Shown: piece after piece, positions 11,461 through 24,199 of the stretch
Position numbering within the stretch: position 1 is the stretch's first letter
How the letters are laid out: each line of letters opens with the position of its first letter
DNA from: an uncultured Pelagibacteraceae bacterium
Lineage (GTDB): Bacteria; Pseudomonadota; Alphaproteobacteria; Pelagibacterales; Pelagibacteraceae
Reading direction: 5' to 3'
Length of the DNA stretch: 64,000 nt
NCBI GenBank assembly: GCA_902537665.1
Contig: CACBCE010000003.1
Coordinates: 1-64,000, forward strand
Made by a program: the position numbers and the translations under genes
The notes under the pieces: generated by a model
Told to the model about the DNA's origin: nothing
What the model saw: the letters and a program-made list of their open reading frames with translations, nothing else
Databases searched by the model: none

Positions 11461-12861
11461 TTAAGAGTGTATTGCTCTTTTATCTACTGATAACGCAGCT
11501 TCTTTGACAGCTTCAGAAAAAGTTGGGTGAGCATGGCAGGTTCTTGCTATATCCTCGGCGCTTGCACCAAATTCCATTGCAACACCGATTTCAGCAATTA
11601 ATTCTCCAGCATGAGGGCCAATTATATGTGCGCCTAAAACTTTATCTGTCTCAGCATCTGCAAGAATTTTCACAAAACCTTCTGCATCATCTATAGCTTT
11701 AGCTCTAGAGTTGGCCATGAATGAAAATTTACCAACCTTATAACTTTTATTTAATTCTTTTAATTGCTCCTCTGTTTTTCCAATTGAGGCAACCTCTGGT
11801 GAGGTATACACCACTCCTGGTATTGTATCATAGTTTACATGACCTGATTGACCTACAATATTTTCTGCAACTGCTATACCCTCATCTTCAGCCTTATGTG
11901 CAAGCATGGGTCCAACAATCACATCACCTATTGCATAAATATTTTCAATATTTGTTTTAAATTTCTTATCAGTTTTTATTCTATTTTTTTCATCTAAACT
12001 CACCCCGGCTTTTTTTAAATTTAAACCATCTGTATTTGGCTTTCTACCAACTGAAATTAAAACTACATCACATTCAAAATTATTTTTATTTCCATCTTTA
12101 TCAATTGTTGAGACCACTGCACCTGAATTATTTTTTTGAATTGTTTCAACTTTATTTTGCATATTAAACTTCATTCCTTGCTTTTTAAGAATTTTCATAA
12201 ACTCAGACGAAATTTCTTTATCCATACCAGGTGTTATATGATCCAAAAACTCAACAACTTCTACTTTTGCACCAAGTCTTGACCACACTGATCCCATCTC
12301 TAAGCCGATATAACCTCCACCAACAACAACCATTTTATTGGGCACTTTTTCTAATTTTAAAGCTCCAGTTGATGAAACTATTATTTTTTCATCTATTTCG
12401 ATGCCCGGTAGAGATACTGGTACAGATCCTGTGGCTATAACTGTTTTTTCAGTTTGAATTATTGTTTCTTTTTTTTGATCATCTTTTATTAAGATTTCAT
12501 TTTTTGATTTAAAACTTCCATGGCCTTTAAAATAGGTAACTTTGTTTTTTTTTAGAAGAAATTCTACGCCTTTTGTAAGAACAGTGACTGCTTTGTCCTT
12601 GCTCTTCATCATTTTATCAAGATTTAGTTTTACTTCTCCTATTTCAATACCTTTATTTGCCAAACCTTTAACTTTGTGAAATTCCTCAGACAAGTTAAGT
12701 AAACTTTTTGAAGGGATACAACCAATATTCAGGCATGTACCACCTAGAGATCCCCTGGACTCTATACATGCAGTTTTTAAACCTAATTGGGCAAGTCTAA
12801 TTGCGCAAACATAACCTCCTGGGCCACCTCCTATAACTACTGCTTGAAATTTTTCCGACAT
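11461..12861 (-). CDS. lpd: Dihydrolipoyl dehydrogenase (E3)
   Basis: Flavoprotein that reoxidises the dihydrolipoyl groups of 2-oxoacid dehydrogenase complexes with NAD. I start it at the ATG at 12861 (466 residues), one base after the sucB stop. A longer in-frame reading to 12897 only adds residues overlapping sucB. FAD motif VIGGGPGGYVCAIR (9-22), redox disulfide in GTCLNIGCIPS (Cys43, Cys48), NAD motif VVVGGGYIGLEMGS, and the C-terminal HAHPTFSEAVKEA with the active-site His and Glu. Its place directly after sucAB indicates service to the 2-oxoglutarate dehydrogenase complex. Confidence 0.97.
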   Translation of the reverse strand: MSEKFQAVVIGGGPGGYVCAIRLAQLGLKTACIESRGSLGGTCLNIGCIPSKSLLNLSEEFHKVKGLANKGIEIGEVKLNLDKMMKSKDKAVTVLTKGVEFLLKKNKVTYFKGHGSFKSKNEILIKDDQKKETIIQTEKTVIATGSVPVSLPGIEIDEKIIVSSTGALKLEKVPNKMVVVGGGYIGLEMGSVWSRLGAKVEVVEFLDHITPGMDKEISSEFMKILKKQGMKFNMQNKVETIQKNNSGAVVSTIDKDGNKNNFECDVVLISVGRKPNTDGLNLKKAGVSLDEKNRIKTDKKFKTNIENIYAIGDVIVGPMLAHKAEDEGIAVAENIVGQSGHVNYDTIPGVVYTSPEVASIGKTEEQLKELNKSYKVGKFSFMANSRAKAIDDAEGFVKILADAETDKVLGAHIIGPHAGELIAEIGVAMEFGASAEDIARTCHAHPTFSEAVKEAALSVDKRAIHS

Positions 12862-12862
12862 T

Positions 12863-14188
12863 CTAAATATCCAAAAATAACCTTCTAGGGTCCTCAAGAC
12901 TTTCTTTAATCATTTTAAGAAATGATACAGACTCTTTACCGTCAATAATTCTATGATCATAAGATAAAGCTAAATACATTACTGGTCTTATCTTGATTTC
13001 ACTATCCACTACAATAGGTCTATCAACAATATTATGCATTCCTAATACTCCAGATTGAGGCAAGTTTAGAATTGGAGTTGAAAGCATTGACCCATAAACT
13101 CCGCCATTGCTAATAGTAAAAGTACCTCCTTGAAGATCTTCAATTACAAGTTTTCCATCTTTTGCTTTTTCAGAAATTTCTTTAATATTTTTTTCAATAC
13201 CTGCAAAAGATAGTTCATCCGCGTTCTTTAAAACTGGAACTACAAGACCTTTATCTGTTCCAACTGCAAAACTTATATTATAATAATTTTTATAAACAAT
13301 AGTGTCTCCATCTATCTCAGCATTTACAGCTGGAAAATTTTTTAAGGCCACTATACAAGCCTTAACAAAAAATGACATAAAGCCAAGCTTGATTCCATAT
13401 CGACTTTGAAAATCTTCTTGGTTGTCCTTTCTCATATTAATTATATTTGTCATGTCCACTTCATTAAAAGTAGTAAGTAAAGCTGCATTCTCCTGGGCTT
13501 GTTTCAGTCTTTTTGCTATAGTTTGCCTTAACCTAGTCATTTTAATACGCTCTTCTTGACCATATTTAATTTTTCGCTCTGAAGGTGGAGGATTGACTCC
13601 CATCAAGCTTATTAAATCACCTTTTAGTATTCGGCCATCTTTCCCAGATCCTTTTACTGACTTAACATCAATATTGTTCTCATCTACCATTTTTCTTACA
13701 GCTGGAGATAATGTTTGACTTTCATCAATGAAATTTTCCTCAGTATAACTGTTTTTTATTTCCTCTGTTAAAACCAGTGGTTCCTCTTTTAACTCTTTGC
13801 TATTCTTCTCTTCTTCAAACATATCTAATTCAGTTTGTTCTTTAATTGGATCTAACTTGATTACATTGTCTTTTTCTTTAATCTCTTCTTTTTTTTGTAA
13901 ATTTGAGGGCTGGATTTTCTCTATTTTATCTGATTTTTTAATTTCACCCTCAACTTCAGTAACTAAACCTAAAACTTCTCCCACTTTAACAGTTGATCCA
14001 TCTTGAGAGTTAATTTCAGTTAATTTTCCTGTAACTGGAGATGGTACTTCCAAATTAACCTTGTCAGTCTCTAATTCAACAATAGGCTCATCTGCATCAA
14101 CCGTTTCGCCTTTATTTTTTAACCATTTAGATATTGTAGCTTCTGTAATACTTTCACCTAAAACTGGGACTAATATTTTTTCGCTCAT
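12863..14188 (-). CDS. sucB: 2-Oxoglutarate dehydrogenase E2, dihydrolipoyl succinyltransferase
   Basis: Core of the 2-oxoglutarate dehydrogenase complex: transfers the succinyl group from E1 to CoA. Domains in the 441 residues are one lipoyl domain (lipoyl-lysine Lys43 in [14 protein letters not shown]), an acidic/charged linker (about 80-155), the E1/E3-binding domain ([14 protein letters not shown] to GRILKGD, about 161-193), and the catalytic domain ending in YDHRIIDG (His412, Asp416). A GESITEA N-terminus is typical of succinyl, not acetyl, transferases. It starts 6 bp downstream of sucA and is followed after one base by lpd. Confidence 0.97.
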   Translation of the reverse strand: MSEKILVPVLGESITEATISKWLKNKGETVDADEPIVELETDKVNLEVPSPVTGKLTEINSQDGSTVKVGEVLGLVTEVEGEIKKSDKIEKIQPSNLQKKEEIKEKDNVIKLDPIKEQTELDMFEEEKNSKELKEEPLVLTEEIKNSYTEENFIDESQTLSPAVRKMVDENNIDVKSVKGSGKDGRILKGDLISLMGVNPPPSERKIKYGQEERIKMTRLRQTIAKRLKQAQENAALLTTFNEVDMTNIINMRKDNQEDFQSRYGIKLGFMSFFVKACIVALKNFPAVNAEIDGDTIVYKNYYNISFAVGTDKGLVVPVLKNADELSFAGIEKNIKEISEKAKDGKLVIEDLQGGTFTISNGGVYGSMLSTPILNLPQSGVLGMHNIVDRPIVVDSEIKIRPVMYLALSYDHRIIDGKESVSFLKMIKESLEDPRRLFLDI

Positions 14189-14194
14189 TTTAAA

Positions 14195-17068
14195 TTATTC
14201 AAAAACCTTTTTAATAATTTCTTGTTGTTGTGAAATGTGTCTTTTTGCATAACCAGTGGCTGGCGATGCATCTGGACTTCTTCCAATATAAGAAATCTTT
14301 TTATTATTAGCCTTTATATTATCTAATGTCCATTGGATATAATCTCTAGCAGAAAACCAAGCTCCCATATTTTTTGGCTCTTCCTGACACCAATAAAATT
14401 TAGCATTTTTAGCATAAGGTTTTAGCTCTTTTGCAAGTGCCTTAGCTGGAAAAGGATAAAGTTGCTCAATTCTATAAAATATCAAATCATCTTTTTTAAA
14501 TTTTTCTCTAGCCTCAAGCAAATCAAAATAAATTTTTCCTGAACATAAAATTACTTTTTTAATTTTTTCCTTTTTTTTCAATTTAATAAAACCTTTTACC
14601 TTTGGATCTATTGCGTGATCCCATAAAACTCTATGAAACGTATTTTTTTTACTAAAATCGCTTAAACTTGAAAAACAATGTTTATGTCTAAGTAAAGATT
14701 TGGGAGTCATTATTATTAGTGGTTTTCTGAAATCTCTATGCATTTGTCTTCTTAGTGCATGAAAGTAGTTTGCAGGTGTTGTGCAATTCATTACCTGCAT
14801 ATTGTCATTTGAACATAATTGTAAAAATCTTTCTAATCTAGCAGAAGAATGTTCAGGACCTTGACCTTCATAGCCGTGAGGTAATAACATAACTAATCCA
14901 GAAGCTCTTGACCATTTTCTTTCTCCTGAAGCAATAAATTGATCTATAACTACTTGAGCACCATTTGCAAAATCACCAAATTGAGCTTCCCAAATTGTAA
15001 GTGTATTAGGTTCGACTAAACTGTAACCATATTCAAAGCCTAAAACAGCTAATTCAGATAAGAAACTATCTACAATTTCAAAATTCTTTTGATTTTTAGA
15101 TATTTTGTTTAACGGAACATATCGAGAATTATCTATTTGATTTCTTAATACTGAATGTCTTTGACTAAATGTACCTCTTCCTGAGTCCTGACCAACCAAT
15201 CTTACTGGATATCCCTCCTCTAACAAAGATCCAAACGCTAAAGCTTCAGCTGTAGACCAATCAATTTTTTCCTCATTATTAACGTTTAATTTTCTATTTT
15301 CTAAGACTTTAGCGATAGTTTTATGAATGTTAATTTCTTTAGGAATTGTGTTTATTTTTTCAGAAATATTTTTTAATTTTTTAACATCATAACCCGTAAC
15401 GCCTCTTTTGTCTTTTCCTCTCGCTGGTTTATATCTTGACCACGTACCCTCAAACCATTCAATTTTAGGCTTATAATTCTTTGCATTCTTATATTGATCA
15501 TCAAGTAATTCCTTAAATTCTTTTATAGATGTTCTAAAATAATCATCTGTAATTGACCCTTCATTTATTAATTTTTCACCATAAACTTTGATAGTTGAAG
15601 GGTGTGAACGGATTTTTTTATACATTAATGGTTGAGTAAAAGACGGTTCATCTCCCTCATTATGACCAAATCTTCGATAACAAATTAAATCTATAACAAC
15701 ATCTCTATTAAATTTTAATCTAAAGTCAGTTGCTATTCTTGCGGCATAAACAACTGCTTCAGGATCATCGCCGTTAACATGGATGATTGGTGCTTCAACC
15801 ATTTTAGCAATATCAGAAGGGTAAGGTGATGATCTTGCAAATCTTGGACTTGTAGTAAATCCTATTTGGTTGTTCACTATAATATGGATAGTTCCACCTG
15901 TATTATGTCCTGGAAGACCAGACATTGCAAAACATTCTGCTACAACTCCTTGGCCTGCAAAGGCCGCATCTCCATGAATTAAAATTGGTATAACTTTATT
16001 TCTCTCTTTGTCCTTATGGAAATATTGTTTAGCTCTTGTTTGTCCTAAAACTACAGGGTTTACTGCTTCAAGATGAGATGGATTATCTGTTAAACTTACA
16101 TGCACTTGATTTCCATCAAATTCTCTATTTGATGAAGCCCCCAAATGATATTTGACATCTCCGGTGTCGTCCTCTGATTTTGAACTAATCTCTCCAGCAA
16201 ATTCATTGAAAATTCTTTTATAAGATTTTTGTAAGACATTTGCTAAAACATTCAATCTTCCTCTATGGGACATTCCTATTTTAACTTCTTTTACTTTTGA
16301 TTGACCCCCAATTTTAATTATTTGCTCCAGGGCGGGGATTAAACTTTCGCCTCCATCTAAACCAAATCTTTTTGTGCCAACGTATTTTGTGTGTAAAAAT
16401 TTTTCAAAACCTTCAGCTTGAATTAATTTTTTAAGAATAGCCTCTTTTCCATTCTGCGTAAATTTAAAATCATCTGCTTTTTCAACTCTATCTCTAAACC
16501 ATTTTCTTTCAGTTGGATTTGAGATATGCATATATTCAAAACCTAAGGATGCACAATATTTATCTCTTAAAAATTTTAAAATTTCAGAAATGCTAGAATA
16601 TTGCCTATTAATGACTCCATCTAAAAAAATTTTATCATTATATTCCTCCTTCTTGAATCCATATGATTCAGGATGGAGTTCTTCTAAATAATCAGCCTTT
16701 AAAAGACCAAGAGGATCTAATTTAGCGATCAAATGACCTCTCTGTCTGTATGATCTAATCATAGCAACAGCTTTTATTGAATTTGCATTAGATTGTTTTG
16801 AAACTAATTCACCTTGATTTTCGTTACCATTATTCAAATTTTGTAGTTTTTTGATTGATACTTTTTTTGATGGACTCCAGGATGGACCATTAATTTCATT
16901 TACAATTGTGTCTGCCTCATCGCCAATTTGATTAAAATATATTTTCCAGCTATCAGGCAATGATGGATCATTATTAACAAATTTGAGATACATTTCTTCA
17001 ATAAAAGCACTATTGGATTTACTTAAGAAAGCAGTCTTTTCAAATTCAAGATTTTTAGAGGATGACAT
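14195..17068 (-). CDS. sucA: 2-Oxoglutarate dehydrogenase E1
   Basis: Thiamine-diphosphate enzyme that decarboxylates 2-oxoglutarate in the TCA cycle. The 957 residues show the whole family plan: N-terminal tether (FIEEMYLKFVNNDPSLPDSW), MIRSYRQRGHLIAKLDPLG, HIGMSHRGRLNVL-type core (GMSHRGRLNVLANVL), HGDAAFAGQGVVAE for cofactor binding, and the C-terminal WEAQFGDFANGAQVVIDQFI. It lies between sucD and sucB in the order sucC-sucD-sucA-sucB-lpd. Confidence 0.98.
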   Translation of the reverse strand: MSSSKNLEFEKTAFLSKSNSAFIEEMYLKFVNNDPSLPDSWKIYFNQIGDEADTIVNEINGPSWSPSKKVSIKKLQNLNNGNENQGELVSKQSNANSIKAVAMIRSYRQRGHLIAKLDPLGLLKADYLEELHPESYGFKKEEYNDKIFLDGVINRQYSSISEILKFLRDKYCASLGFEYMHISNPTERKWFRDRVEKADDFKFTQNGKEAILKKLIQAEGFEKFLHTKYVGTKRFGLDGGESLIPALEQIIKIGGQSKVKEVKIGMSHRGRLNVLANVLQKSYKRIFNEFAGEISSKSEDDTGDVKYHLGASSNREFDGNQVHVSLTDNPSHLEAVNPVVLGQTRAKQYFHKDKERNKVIPILIHGDAAFAGQGVVAECFAMSGLPGHNTGGTIHIIVNNQIGFTTSPRFARSSPYPSDIAKMVEAPIIHVNGDDPEAVVYAARIATDFRLKFNRDVVIDLICYRRFGHNEGDEPSFTQPLMYKKIRSHPSTIKVYGEKLINEGSITDDYFRTSIKEFKELLDDQYKNAKNYKPKIEWFEGTWSRYKPARGKDKRGVTGYDVKKLKNISEKINTIPKEINIHKTIAKVLENRKLNVNNEEKIDWSTAEALAFGSLLEEGYPVRLVGQDSGRGTFSQRHSVLRNQIDNSRYVPLNKISKNQKNFEIVDSFLSELAVLGFEYGYSLVEPNTLTIWEAQFGDFANGAQVVIDQFIASGERKWSRASGLVMLLPHGYEGQGPEHSSARLERFLQLCSNDNMQVMNCTTPANYFHALRRQMHRDFRKPLIIMTPKSLLRHKHCFSSLSDFSKKNTFHRVLWDHAIDPKVKGFIKLKKKEKIKKVILCSGKIYFDLLEAREKFKKDDLIFYRIEQLYPFPAKALAKELKPYAKNAKFYWCQEEPKNMGAWFSARDYIQWTLDNIKANNKKISYIGRSPDASPATGYAKRHISQQQEIIKKVFE

Positions 17069-17103
17069 CGCTATTAGTTAATATAGACCTAGAAAGAAAT
17101 TTT

Positions 17104-17979
17104 TCAATTAGACAATTTATTTAATAACGTTTTTCCAATCTTTGATGGAGAGTTTGCCATAGTTATCCCACAATCCTCCATTTTTTTAATCTTTTCCCTC
17201 GCGCCACCTTTACCACCTGAAATTATAGCTCCTGCATGACCCATTCTACGTCCTGGTGGGGCAGTAACGCCTGCTATAAATCCAACAATTGGTTTTTTTA
17301 TTTTATGATTTTTAATGAAATCTGCAGCCTCTTCCTCAGCTGTCCCTCCAATTTCACCAATCATTAAAATTGATTGAGTATCTTTGTCTTTTAAAAATAG
17401 ATCTAGACAATCTATAAAATTTGTACCATTGATAGGATCACCTCCAATTCCAATACAAGTTGATTGTCCTAATCCATTTTCTGTAGTCTGAGCTACTGCT
17501 TCATAAGTTAAAGTTCCTGATCTTGAAACGATTCCAACTGTTCCTTTTTTATGAATGCTGCCAGGCATTATGCCAATTTTGCACTCATCAGGAGTTATGA
17601 CACCCGGACAGTTGGGGCCAATCAGTCTACTTTTTGAATTATCCAATCTCTGTTTAACTTTTAACATGTCCTGAATAGGAATCCCTTCAGTTATACATAC
17701 AATTAGTTCTATAGATGCATCTATTGCCTCAATAATTGCTGAGGCTGCAAATTTAGCTGGGACGTATATCATAGTTGCATTAGCTCCCTCGGATTCTCTT
17801 GCCTCTTTCACTGTATTAAAAACTGGAAGGCCCAAATGTTTTTGGCCACCTTTTTTTGGTGTCACTCCACCTACTAAATTTGTTCCATATTTGATTGCTT
17901 GCTCAGAGTGAAATGTTCCATGGGAACCTGTAAATCCTTGACAGATTAATCTAGTATTTTTATTGACTAAAACTGACAT
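17104..17979 (-). CDS. sucD: Succinyl-CoA synthetase alpha subunit
   Basis: With SucC converts succinyl-CoA to succinate with substrate-level phosphorylation. The 291 residues have the CoA-binding N-terminal domain ([16 protein letters not shown]), the [10 protein letters not shown] loop and the phosphohistidine in [13 protein letters not shown] (His248). It begins directly after the sucC stop with no spacer. 35 bp separate it from sucA downstream. Confidence 0.98.
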   Translation of the reverse strand: MSVLVNKNTRLICQGFTGSHGTFHSEQAIKYGTNLVGGVTPKKGGQKHLGLPVFNTVKEARESEGANATMIYVPAKFAASAIIEAIDASIELIVCITEGIPIQDMLKVKQRLDNSKSRLIGPNCPGVITPDECKIGIMPGSIHKKGTVGIVSRSGTLTYEAVAQTTENGLGQSTCIGIGGDPINGTNFIDCLDLFLKDKDTQSILMIGEIGGTAEEEAADFIKNHKIKKPIVGFIAGVTAPPGRRMGHAGAIISGGKGGAREKIKKMEDCGITMANSPSKIGKTLLNKLSN

Positions 17980-19139
17980 TTACTTAATTGCCTCAACAAT
18001 TTTTTTGGCTGCATCATCTAAATTTTCAGCAGATATTAATTTTAAACCTGAATTATCTAATATTTCTTTACCTTCTTTAAAATTTGTGCCAGCTAGTCTG
18101 ACTACCAAAGGAACATTGATTTTCATTTCTTTTGCAGCATCTACAACGCCTTGAGCTAGAACATCACATCGCATTATGCCACCAAAAATATTGATCAATA
18201 TACCTTTTACATTTTTATCTGACAAAATTATTTTGAAAGCCGCTGAGACTTTTTCTTTTGATGCTCCCCCGCCAACATCTAAAAAATTTGCTGGCTCTTC
18301 TCCATATAATTTTATTATATCCATAGTGGCCATTGCTAAACCAGCTCCGTTGACCATGCATCCAATGCTGCCATCTAATTTGATATAAGCTAGGTCATGT
18401 TTACTAGCTTCAATTTCAGTAGGATCTTCCTCGTTTAAATCTCTAAGTTCTAAAATTTCAGGATGTCTGAACAAAGCATTACTATCAAAATTTACCTTTG
18501 CATCTAAACAAATAATTTTCTTTTCTTTTGTGAGTATTAAAGGGTTTATTTCAACCATATTTGCGTCAGTTTCAACAAACATCTTATAGATAGATTTAAT
18601 TAAAGATATTGCCTCGTTTTTTGGATTGTCCTTTAATTTAAATATTTGAATAATCTTTTCACACTCCTCATTTGAAATTTCATCTTTTAATTCTACTTTA
18701 GTTGTCAAAATTTTTTCAGGTAATTTGCTTGCTACATCCTCAATGTCCATTCCACCTTCATCACTAGAGATAAAAGCAATTTTTGAAGAAGCTCTATCTA
18801 CCAAACATGATAAATAAAATTCTTTCTCAATATCTGATGAAACTTCAACATATAATCTTTTAACTTCTCTTCCTTCAGGTCCTGTCTGATGAGTTATTAA
18901 TTTTTTTCCTAAAAGCTCTTTAGCTGATTTCTCAAGTTCTTCAAGATTATTTAGAATTTTAACACCTCCTGCTTTCCCTCTTCCACCTGCATGAATTTGA
19001 GCTTTTAAAACATATTTTTCTGTTTTTAATGACTTACATTTCTTTAAAAGTTCCTCGACCGTTAAACCAAATACACCTTCTGGTACAATTGCTCCAAATT
19101 TTTTTAAGATTTGTTTTGCCTGATGCTCGTGTATATTCA

Positions 19140-19140
<1 letters not shown>
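17980..19140 (-). CDS. sucC: Succinyl-CoA synthetase beta subunit
   Basis: ATP-grasp subunit of succinyl-CoA synthetase. The 386 residues start with the conserved MNIHEHQAKQIL; KAQIHAGGRGKAGGVK and EINPLILT belong to the ATP-grasp part (about 1-235), and DVGGGASKEKV plus NIFGGIMRCDV to the C-terminal ligase domain. Its ATG overlaps the mdh stop by one base. Confidence 0.98.
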
Positions 19141-20105
<965 letters not shown>

Positions 20106-20108
20106 TTA

Positions 20109-21602
20109 TTATTTCATTGTTGGCATCACAAATTCAGCATTAGATCTAATTCCTGAGGGCCATCTTGAGGTTATGGTTTTTAATTTAGTATAAAACTTTA
20201 TTCCTTCCATCCCGTGCATTGCACTATCTCCAAACAAAGATCTTTTCCAACCACCAAAACTATGAAAAGCCATTGGTACAGGTATTGGTACATTTATACC
20301 AACCATTCCAACCTGTATCTTGCTTGCAAAAGTTCTTCCAGCATCTCCATCTCTTGTATAAATACTTACACCATTTCCATATTCATGATCATTTATTAAT
20401 TTAGAAGCTTCCTCAAAAGTTTTAACTCTAACCACAGATAGAACTGGGCCGAATATTTCTTCTTTATAAATCCTCATATCTTTTGTCACGTTATCAAATA
20501 AACAGCCACCAATGTAAAATCCATTTTCATATCCTTGTAATTTTAAATTTCTTCCATCCACAACTAATTTCGCACCCTCTTTTACGCCCAAATCAACATA
20601 ACTTTTTACTTTTCCTAAGTGTTCTTTAGTAACTAAAGGGCCCATTTCTGAGTTTTTGTCCATACCTGGTCCAACTTTTAAAGCCTCTGCTTTTTTTGAT
20701 AATCTAGACACTAGTTCATCTCCAATATCACCAACTGCTACAGCCACTGACTGAGCCATACATCTTTCTCCAGCGGAGCCATAAGCTGCACCCATTAAGC
20801 CATTCACAGCACCATCTAAATCGCAGTCTGGCATCACTACTAAATGATTTTTAGCTCCTCCTAATGCCTGAACTCTTTTTTCATTTTTTGCTGAATTTTC
20901 ATAAATATATTTAGCTATAGGAGTTGAACCAACAAAACTAACTGCTTTAATATCTTTGTTATTTAAAATTGCATCTACTGCTTCTTTGTCTCCATTTACC
21001 ACATTAAATACACCGTCTGGGAGACCGGCTTCTTTCAATAATTCTGCTAATCTTATTGCGCAAGAGGGATCTTTTTCTGATGGCTTTAATATAAATGTAT
21101 TTCCACATGCAATAGCAATTGGAAACATCCACATCGGAACCATAGCTGGAAAATTAAATGGTGTTATTCCGGCAACAACACCTAGTGGTTGACGCATTGA
21201 CCAGCTGTCAACATCTGTCCCTACATTTTCTGAAAATTCTCCTTTAAGTAAATGTGGAATTCCACAAGCAAATTCTACAACTTCTAATCCTCGTGTTAAT
21301 GAACCTTTTGCATCCTCATAAACTTTTCCGTGTTCAGAAACAATTAATTGTGTCAATTCATCAGAATTTTTTTCAATTAACTCTTTAAATTTAAACATTA
21401 TCCTTGCTCTTTGGAGTGAAGGTTTTAATGACCATGTCTCAAAAGCTTTTTTTGCAATCTCTACTGCTTGATCTAAATCACTAGAGGAGGCAAGTCTTAC
21501 TTGCTTTTCCTGTTCACCAGTAGCGGGGTTAAAAACTTTTCCTTTTTTATCTGAACTTCCGGGAATTATCTTTCCACCTACAAAATGTTCAATTAATTTC
21601 AT
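20109..21602 (-). CDS. mmsA: Methylmalonate-semialdehyde dehydrogenase (CoA-acylating)
   Basis: Aldehyde dehydrogenase that converts methylmalonate semialdehyde (valine, thymine or inositol breakdown) or malonate semialdehyde to propionyl-CoA or acetyl-CoA. The 497 residues carry the nucleophile Cys281 in GERCMAQ and the sequence GGAKNH at about 248-253. The Asn in place of the usual general-base Glu is the mark of the CoA-dependent MMSDH branch. TPFNFPAMVPMWMFPIA is also typical. It sits inside the TCA gene block between sdhB and mdh, 6 bp from mdh. The exact aldehyde used cannot be told from sequence. Confidence 0.92.
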   Translation of the reverse strand: MKLIEHFVGGKIIPGSSDKKGKVFNPATGEQEKQVRLASSSDLDQAVEIAKKAFETWSLKPSLQRARIMFKFKELIEKNSDELTQLIVSEHGKVYEDAKGSLTRGLEVVEFACGIPHLLKGEFSENVGTDVDSWSMRQPLGVVAGITPFNFPAMVPMWMFPIAIACGNTFILKPSEKDPSCAIRLAELLKEAGLPDGVFNVVNGDKEAVDAILNNKDIKAVSFVGSTPIAKYIYENSAKNEKRVQALGGAKNHLVVMPDCDLDGAVNGLMGAAYGSAGERCMAQSVAVAVGDIGDELVSRLSKKAEALKVGPGMDKNSEMGPLVTKEHLGKVKSYVDLGVKEGAKLVVDGRNLKLQGYENGFYIGGCLFDNVTKDMRIYKEEIFGPVLSVVRVKTFEEASKLINDHEYGNGVSIYTRDGDAGRTFASKIQVGMVGINVPIPVPMAFHSFGGWKRSLFGDSAMHGMEGIKFYTKLKTITSRWPSGIRSNAEFVMPTMK

Positions 21603-21644
21603 GAATAGGATCTTTTAGAGTAAAAATTCTTATTAGTCTATTGT

Positions 21645-22424
21645 TTAAATATTAGCTGTTGCTAACATTTTTTTTATTTCAGCGATCGCCTTTGCAGGGT
21701 TTAAACCTTTGGGGCATGCACTAGTACAGTTTAGAATAGTATGACAACGATATAATTTTAATTCATCAGCTACTTTTTTTAATCTGGCCTGTCTTTCCTC
21801 ATCTCTACTATCAATGATCCATCTATAAGCTTGTAATAAAACTGCTGGACCTAAGTACTTATCTCCATTCCACCAATAACTTGGACAAGAAGTAGAACAA
21901 CATGCACACATAATACATTCATAAGCACCATCAAGCTTAGCTCTATCTTCTTTTGACTGAATTAACTCAGCTGAATCAGATTTTGAACTCGATTTTAACC
22001 ATGGCTCAATAGATTTATATTGCTTGTATAATCCATCTAAATCTCCGATTAGGTCTTTTTTAACTTTTAAGTGTGGCAACGGATAAATATCAATATCTCC
22101 ATCAATATTTTCATGAGGAGTTGTGCAAGCAAGACCATTTTTGCCACCCATGTTCATTGCACAGGATCCACATACACCGTGAGCACATGATCGTCTGTAA
22201 GCAAGAGTGGGGTCTATTTCATTTTTAATTTTATTTAAAATATCTAATACTTTAGAAGGGCAGTTATCCATATCGACCTCATATGTGTCTATTCTCGGAC
22301 CTTCTCCTGATGACGGATCCCATCTATATACATTAACTTTTCTTAAATTTTTTGAGCCGGTTTTGTCCTTAAAATATTTACCTTTTTTTGTTTTGGAATT
22401 CTCAGGTAAACTGATTTGCACCAT
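21645..22424 (-). CDS. sdhB: Succinate dehydrogenase iron-sulfur subunit
   Basis: Passes electrons from SdhA flavin to quinone through three Fe-S clusters. The 259-residue protein has the [2Fe-2S] cysteines Cys80, Cys85, Cys88 and Cys100 ([15 protein letters not shown]...LAC), then [12 protein letters not shown] and [17 protein letters not shown] for the [4Fe-4S] and [3Fe-4S] clusters. Its ATG overlaps the sdhA stop by one base. Confidence 0.98.
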   Translation of the reverse strand: MVQISLPENSKTKKGKYFKDKTGSKNLRKVNVYRWDPSSGEGPRIDTYEVDMDNCPSKVLDILNKIKNEIDPTLAYRRSCAHGVCGSCAMNMGGKNGLACTTPHENIDGDIDIYPLPHLKVKKDLIGDLDGLYKQYKSIEPWLKSSSKSDSAELIQSKEDRAKLDGAYECIMCACCSTSCPSYWWNGDKYLGPAVLLQAYRWIIDSRDEERQARLKKVADELKLYRCHTILNCTSACPKGLNPAKAIAEIKKMLATANI

Positions 22425-24199
22425 TAATATACTCTCTCCTGAGGTGGAAAATACTGTACTTCATTGGTTAACGTAGACTTATGAACATCTCTATAACTTA
22501 TTTTTGATTTTTTTCCATCACACCAAGCTAATGTATGTTGCATAAACTTCTCGTCATCTCTTTTTGGATAATCCTCTCTAGCATGAGCTCCTCTGCTTTC
22601 TTTCCTATTATAAGCTGAGTCAACTGTCACAACAGCTTGTCTAATTAAATTATCAAATTCTAAAGTTTCTACTAGGTCGGTATTAAATATTAATGATTTA
22701 TCTTTAACCGATAAAGAGTCCAATCCATCAAATGTTTGTCGTATTTCATCAACACCCTCTTTAAGTGTTTTCTCTGTTCTAAAAACCGCACATTTTGATT
22801 GCATTGTTTTTTGCATGGACAGTCTTAGTTCAGCGGTACCAATATTTCCATCAGAGTTTCTAATCTTATCGAAACGATCTAAACATTTTTGAGTTTCTGA
22901 CTCATTGATCTCCTCATGTGGTGTACCAGGTTTAACTAGTTCAGCAGCTCTTTTTGCAGCTGCTCTTCCAAAAACAACAAGATCAATTAAAGAGTTAGAC
23001 CCCAATCTATTTGCTCCATGAACTGAAACACAAGCTGCTTCCCCTATAGCCATAAGTCCTGGAACAGTTTTTTCAGAACCATTTACAGTCAAAACTTCTG
23101 CTTTATAATTAGTTGGTATACCACCCATATTATAATGAACTGTGGGTACAACTGGAATTGGTTCTTTAGTAACATCTACATTAGCAAATAATCTTGCTGC
23201 ATCTGTTATACCTGGCAATCTACTTTCTATAATTTCTTTATCTAGATGACTTAAATTTAAATGAACATGATCTTGATCTTTTCCAACTCCTCTTCCTTCA
23301 TTAATTTCAATTGACATTGACCTACTTACAACGTCACGTGATGCTAAATCCTTAGCTTTAGGCGCGTATCTTTCCATAAATCTTTCACCTTTAGAATTTG
23401 TGAGATAACCTCCTTCACCTCTCGCACCTTCTGTTATTAGGGTGCCGTGTCCATAAATTCCAGTTGGATGAAATTGTACAAACTCCATGTCTTGTAATGG
23501 AAGACCTGCTCTTAGCACCATTGCATTTCCATCACCAGTACATGTATGAGCAGATGTTGCAGAATAGTAAACTTTTCCGTAGCCACCTGTAGCTATAATA
23601 ACAATATGAGATCTAAATCGATGAATAGTTCCATCATTTAAATTCCATGCTATCAATCCTTTACATTCCCCATCTTTCATTAAAAGGTCGAGAGCAAAAT
23701 ACTCAATAAAAAACTCTGTCTTATGTTTTAAAGCTTGACCATATAAAGTGTGCAAAATTGCGTGTCCTGTTCGATCAGCTGCAGCACATGTTCTTTGGAC
23801 TATTCCATTTCCATAATTTTTGGTCATACCACCAAAAGGTCTTTGATAAATTTTGCCATCCTCTGTTCTGCTAAATGGGACACCATATTTTTCCAATTCA
23901 ATAACTGCCTTAGGAGCTTCTTTGCAAAGATACTCAATGCTATCTTGGTCTCCTAACCAATCTGCTCCTTTTACAGTGTCATACATATGCCAACGCCAAT
24001 CGTCTTCGCCCATGTTTCCAAGGGCAGCTGAAATTCCACCTTGCGCAGCAGAAGTATGACTTCTTGTTGGAAATACTTTTGAAATACATGCAGTTTTTAA
24101 TCCTGCTTCACTTAAACCAACAGCTGCTCTTAAGCCGGAACCACCAGCACCTAAGACTACAACGTCATATTCATGATCTACTATTTTATATGAACTCAT
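22424..24199 (-). CDS. sdhA: Succinate dehydrogenase flavoprotein subunit
   Basis: Catalytic subunit: oxidises succinate to fumarate. The 591 residues show the FAD motif [17 protein letters not shown] (13-29) and the FAD-linking His48 in [12 protein letters not shown]. Substrate-site motifs [22 protein letters not shown] and [19 protein letters not shown] are intact. It overlaps sdhD by 4 bp. Confidence 0.98.
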   Translation of the reverse strand: MSSYKIVDHEYDVVVLGAGGSGLRAAVGLSEAGLKTACISKVFPTRSHTSAAQGGISAALGNMGEDDWRWHMYDTVKGADWLGDQDSIEYLCKEAPKAVIELEKYGVPFSRTEDGKIYQRPFGGMTKNYGNGIVQRTCAAADRTGHAILHTLYGQALKHKTEFFIEYFALDLLMKDGECKGLIAWNLNDGTIHRFRSHIVIIATGGYGKVYYSATSAHTCTGDGNAMVLRAGLPLQDMEFVQFHPTGIYGHGTLITEGARGEGGYLTNSKGERFMERYAPKAKDLASRDVVSRSMSIEINEGRGVGKDQDHVHLNLSHLDKEIIESRLPGITDAARLFANVDVTKEPIPVVPTVHYNMGGIPTNYKAEVLTVNGSEKTVPGLMAIGEAACVSVHGANRLGSNSLIDLVVFGRAAAKRAAELVKPGTPHEEINESETQKCLDRFDKIRNSDGNIGTAELRLSMQKTMQSKCAVFRTEKTLKEGVDEIRQTFDGLDSLSVKDKSLIFNTDLVETLEFDNLIRQAVVTVDSAYNRKESRGAHAREDYPKRDDEKFMQHTLAWCDGKKSKISYRDVHKSTLTNEVQYFPPQERVY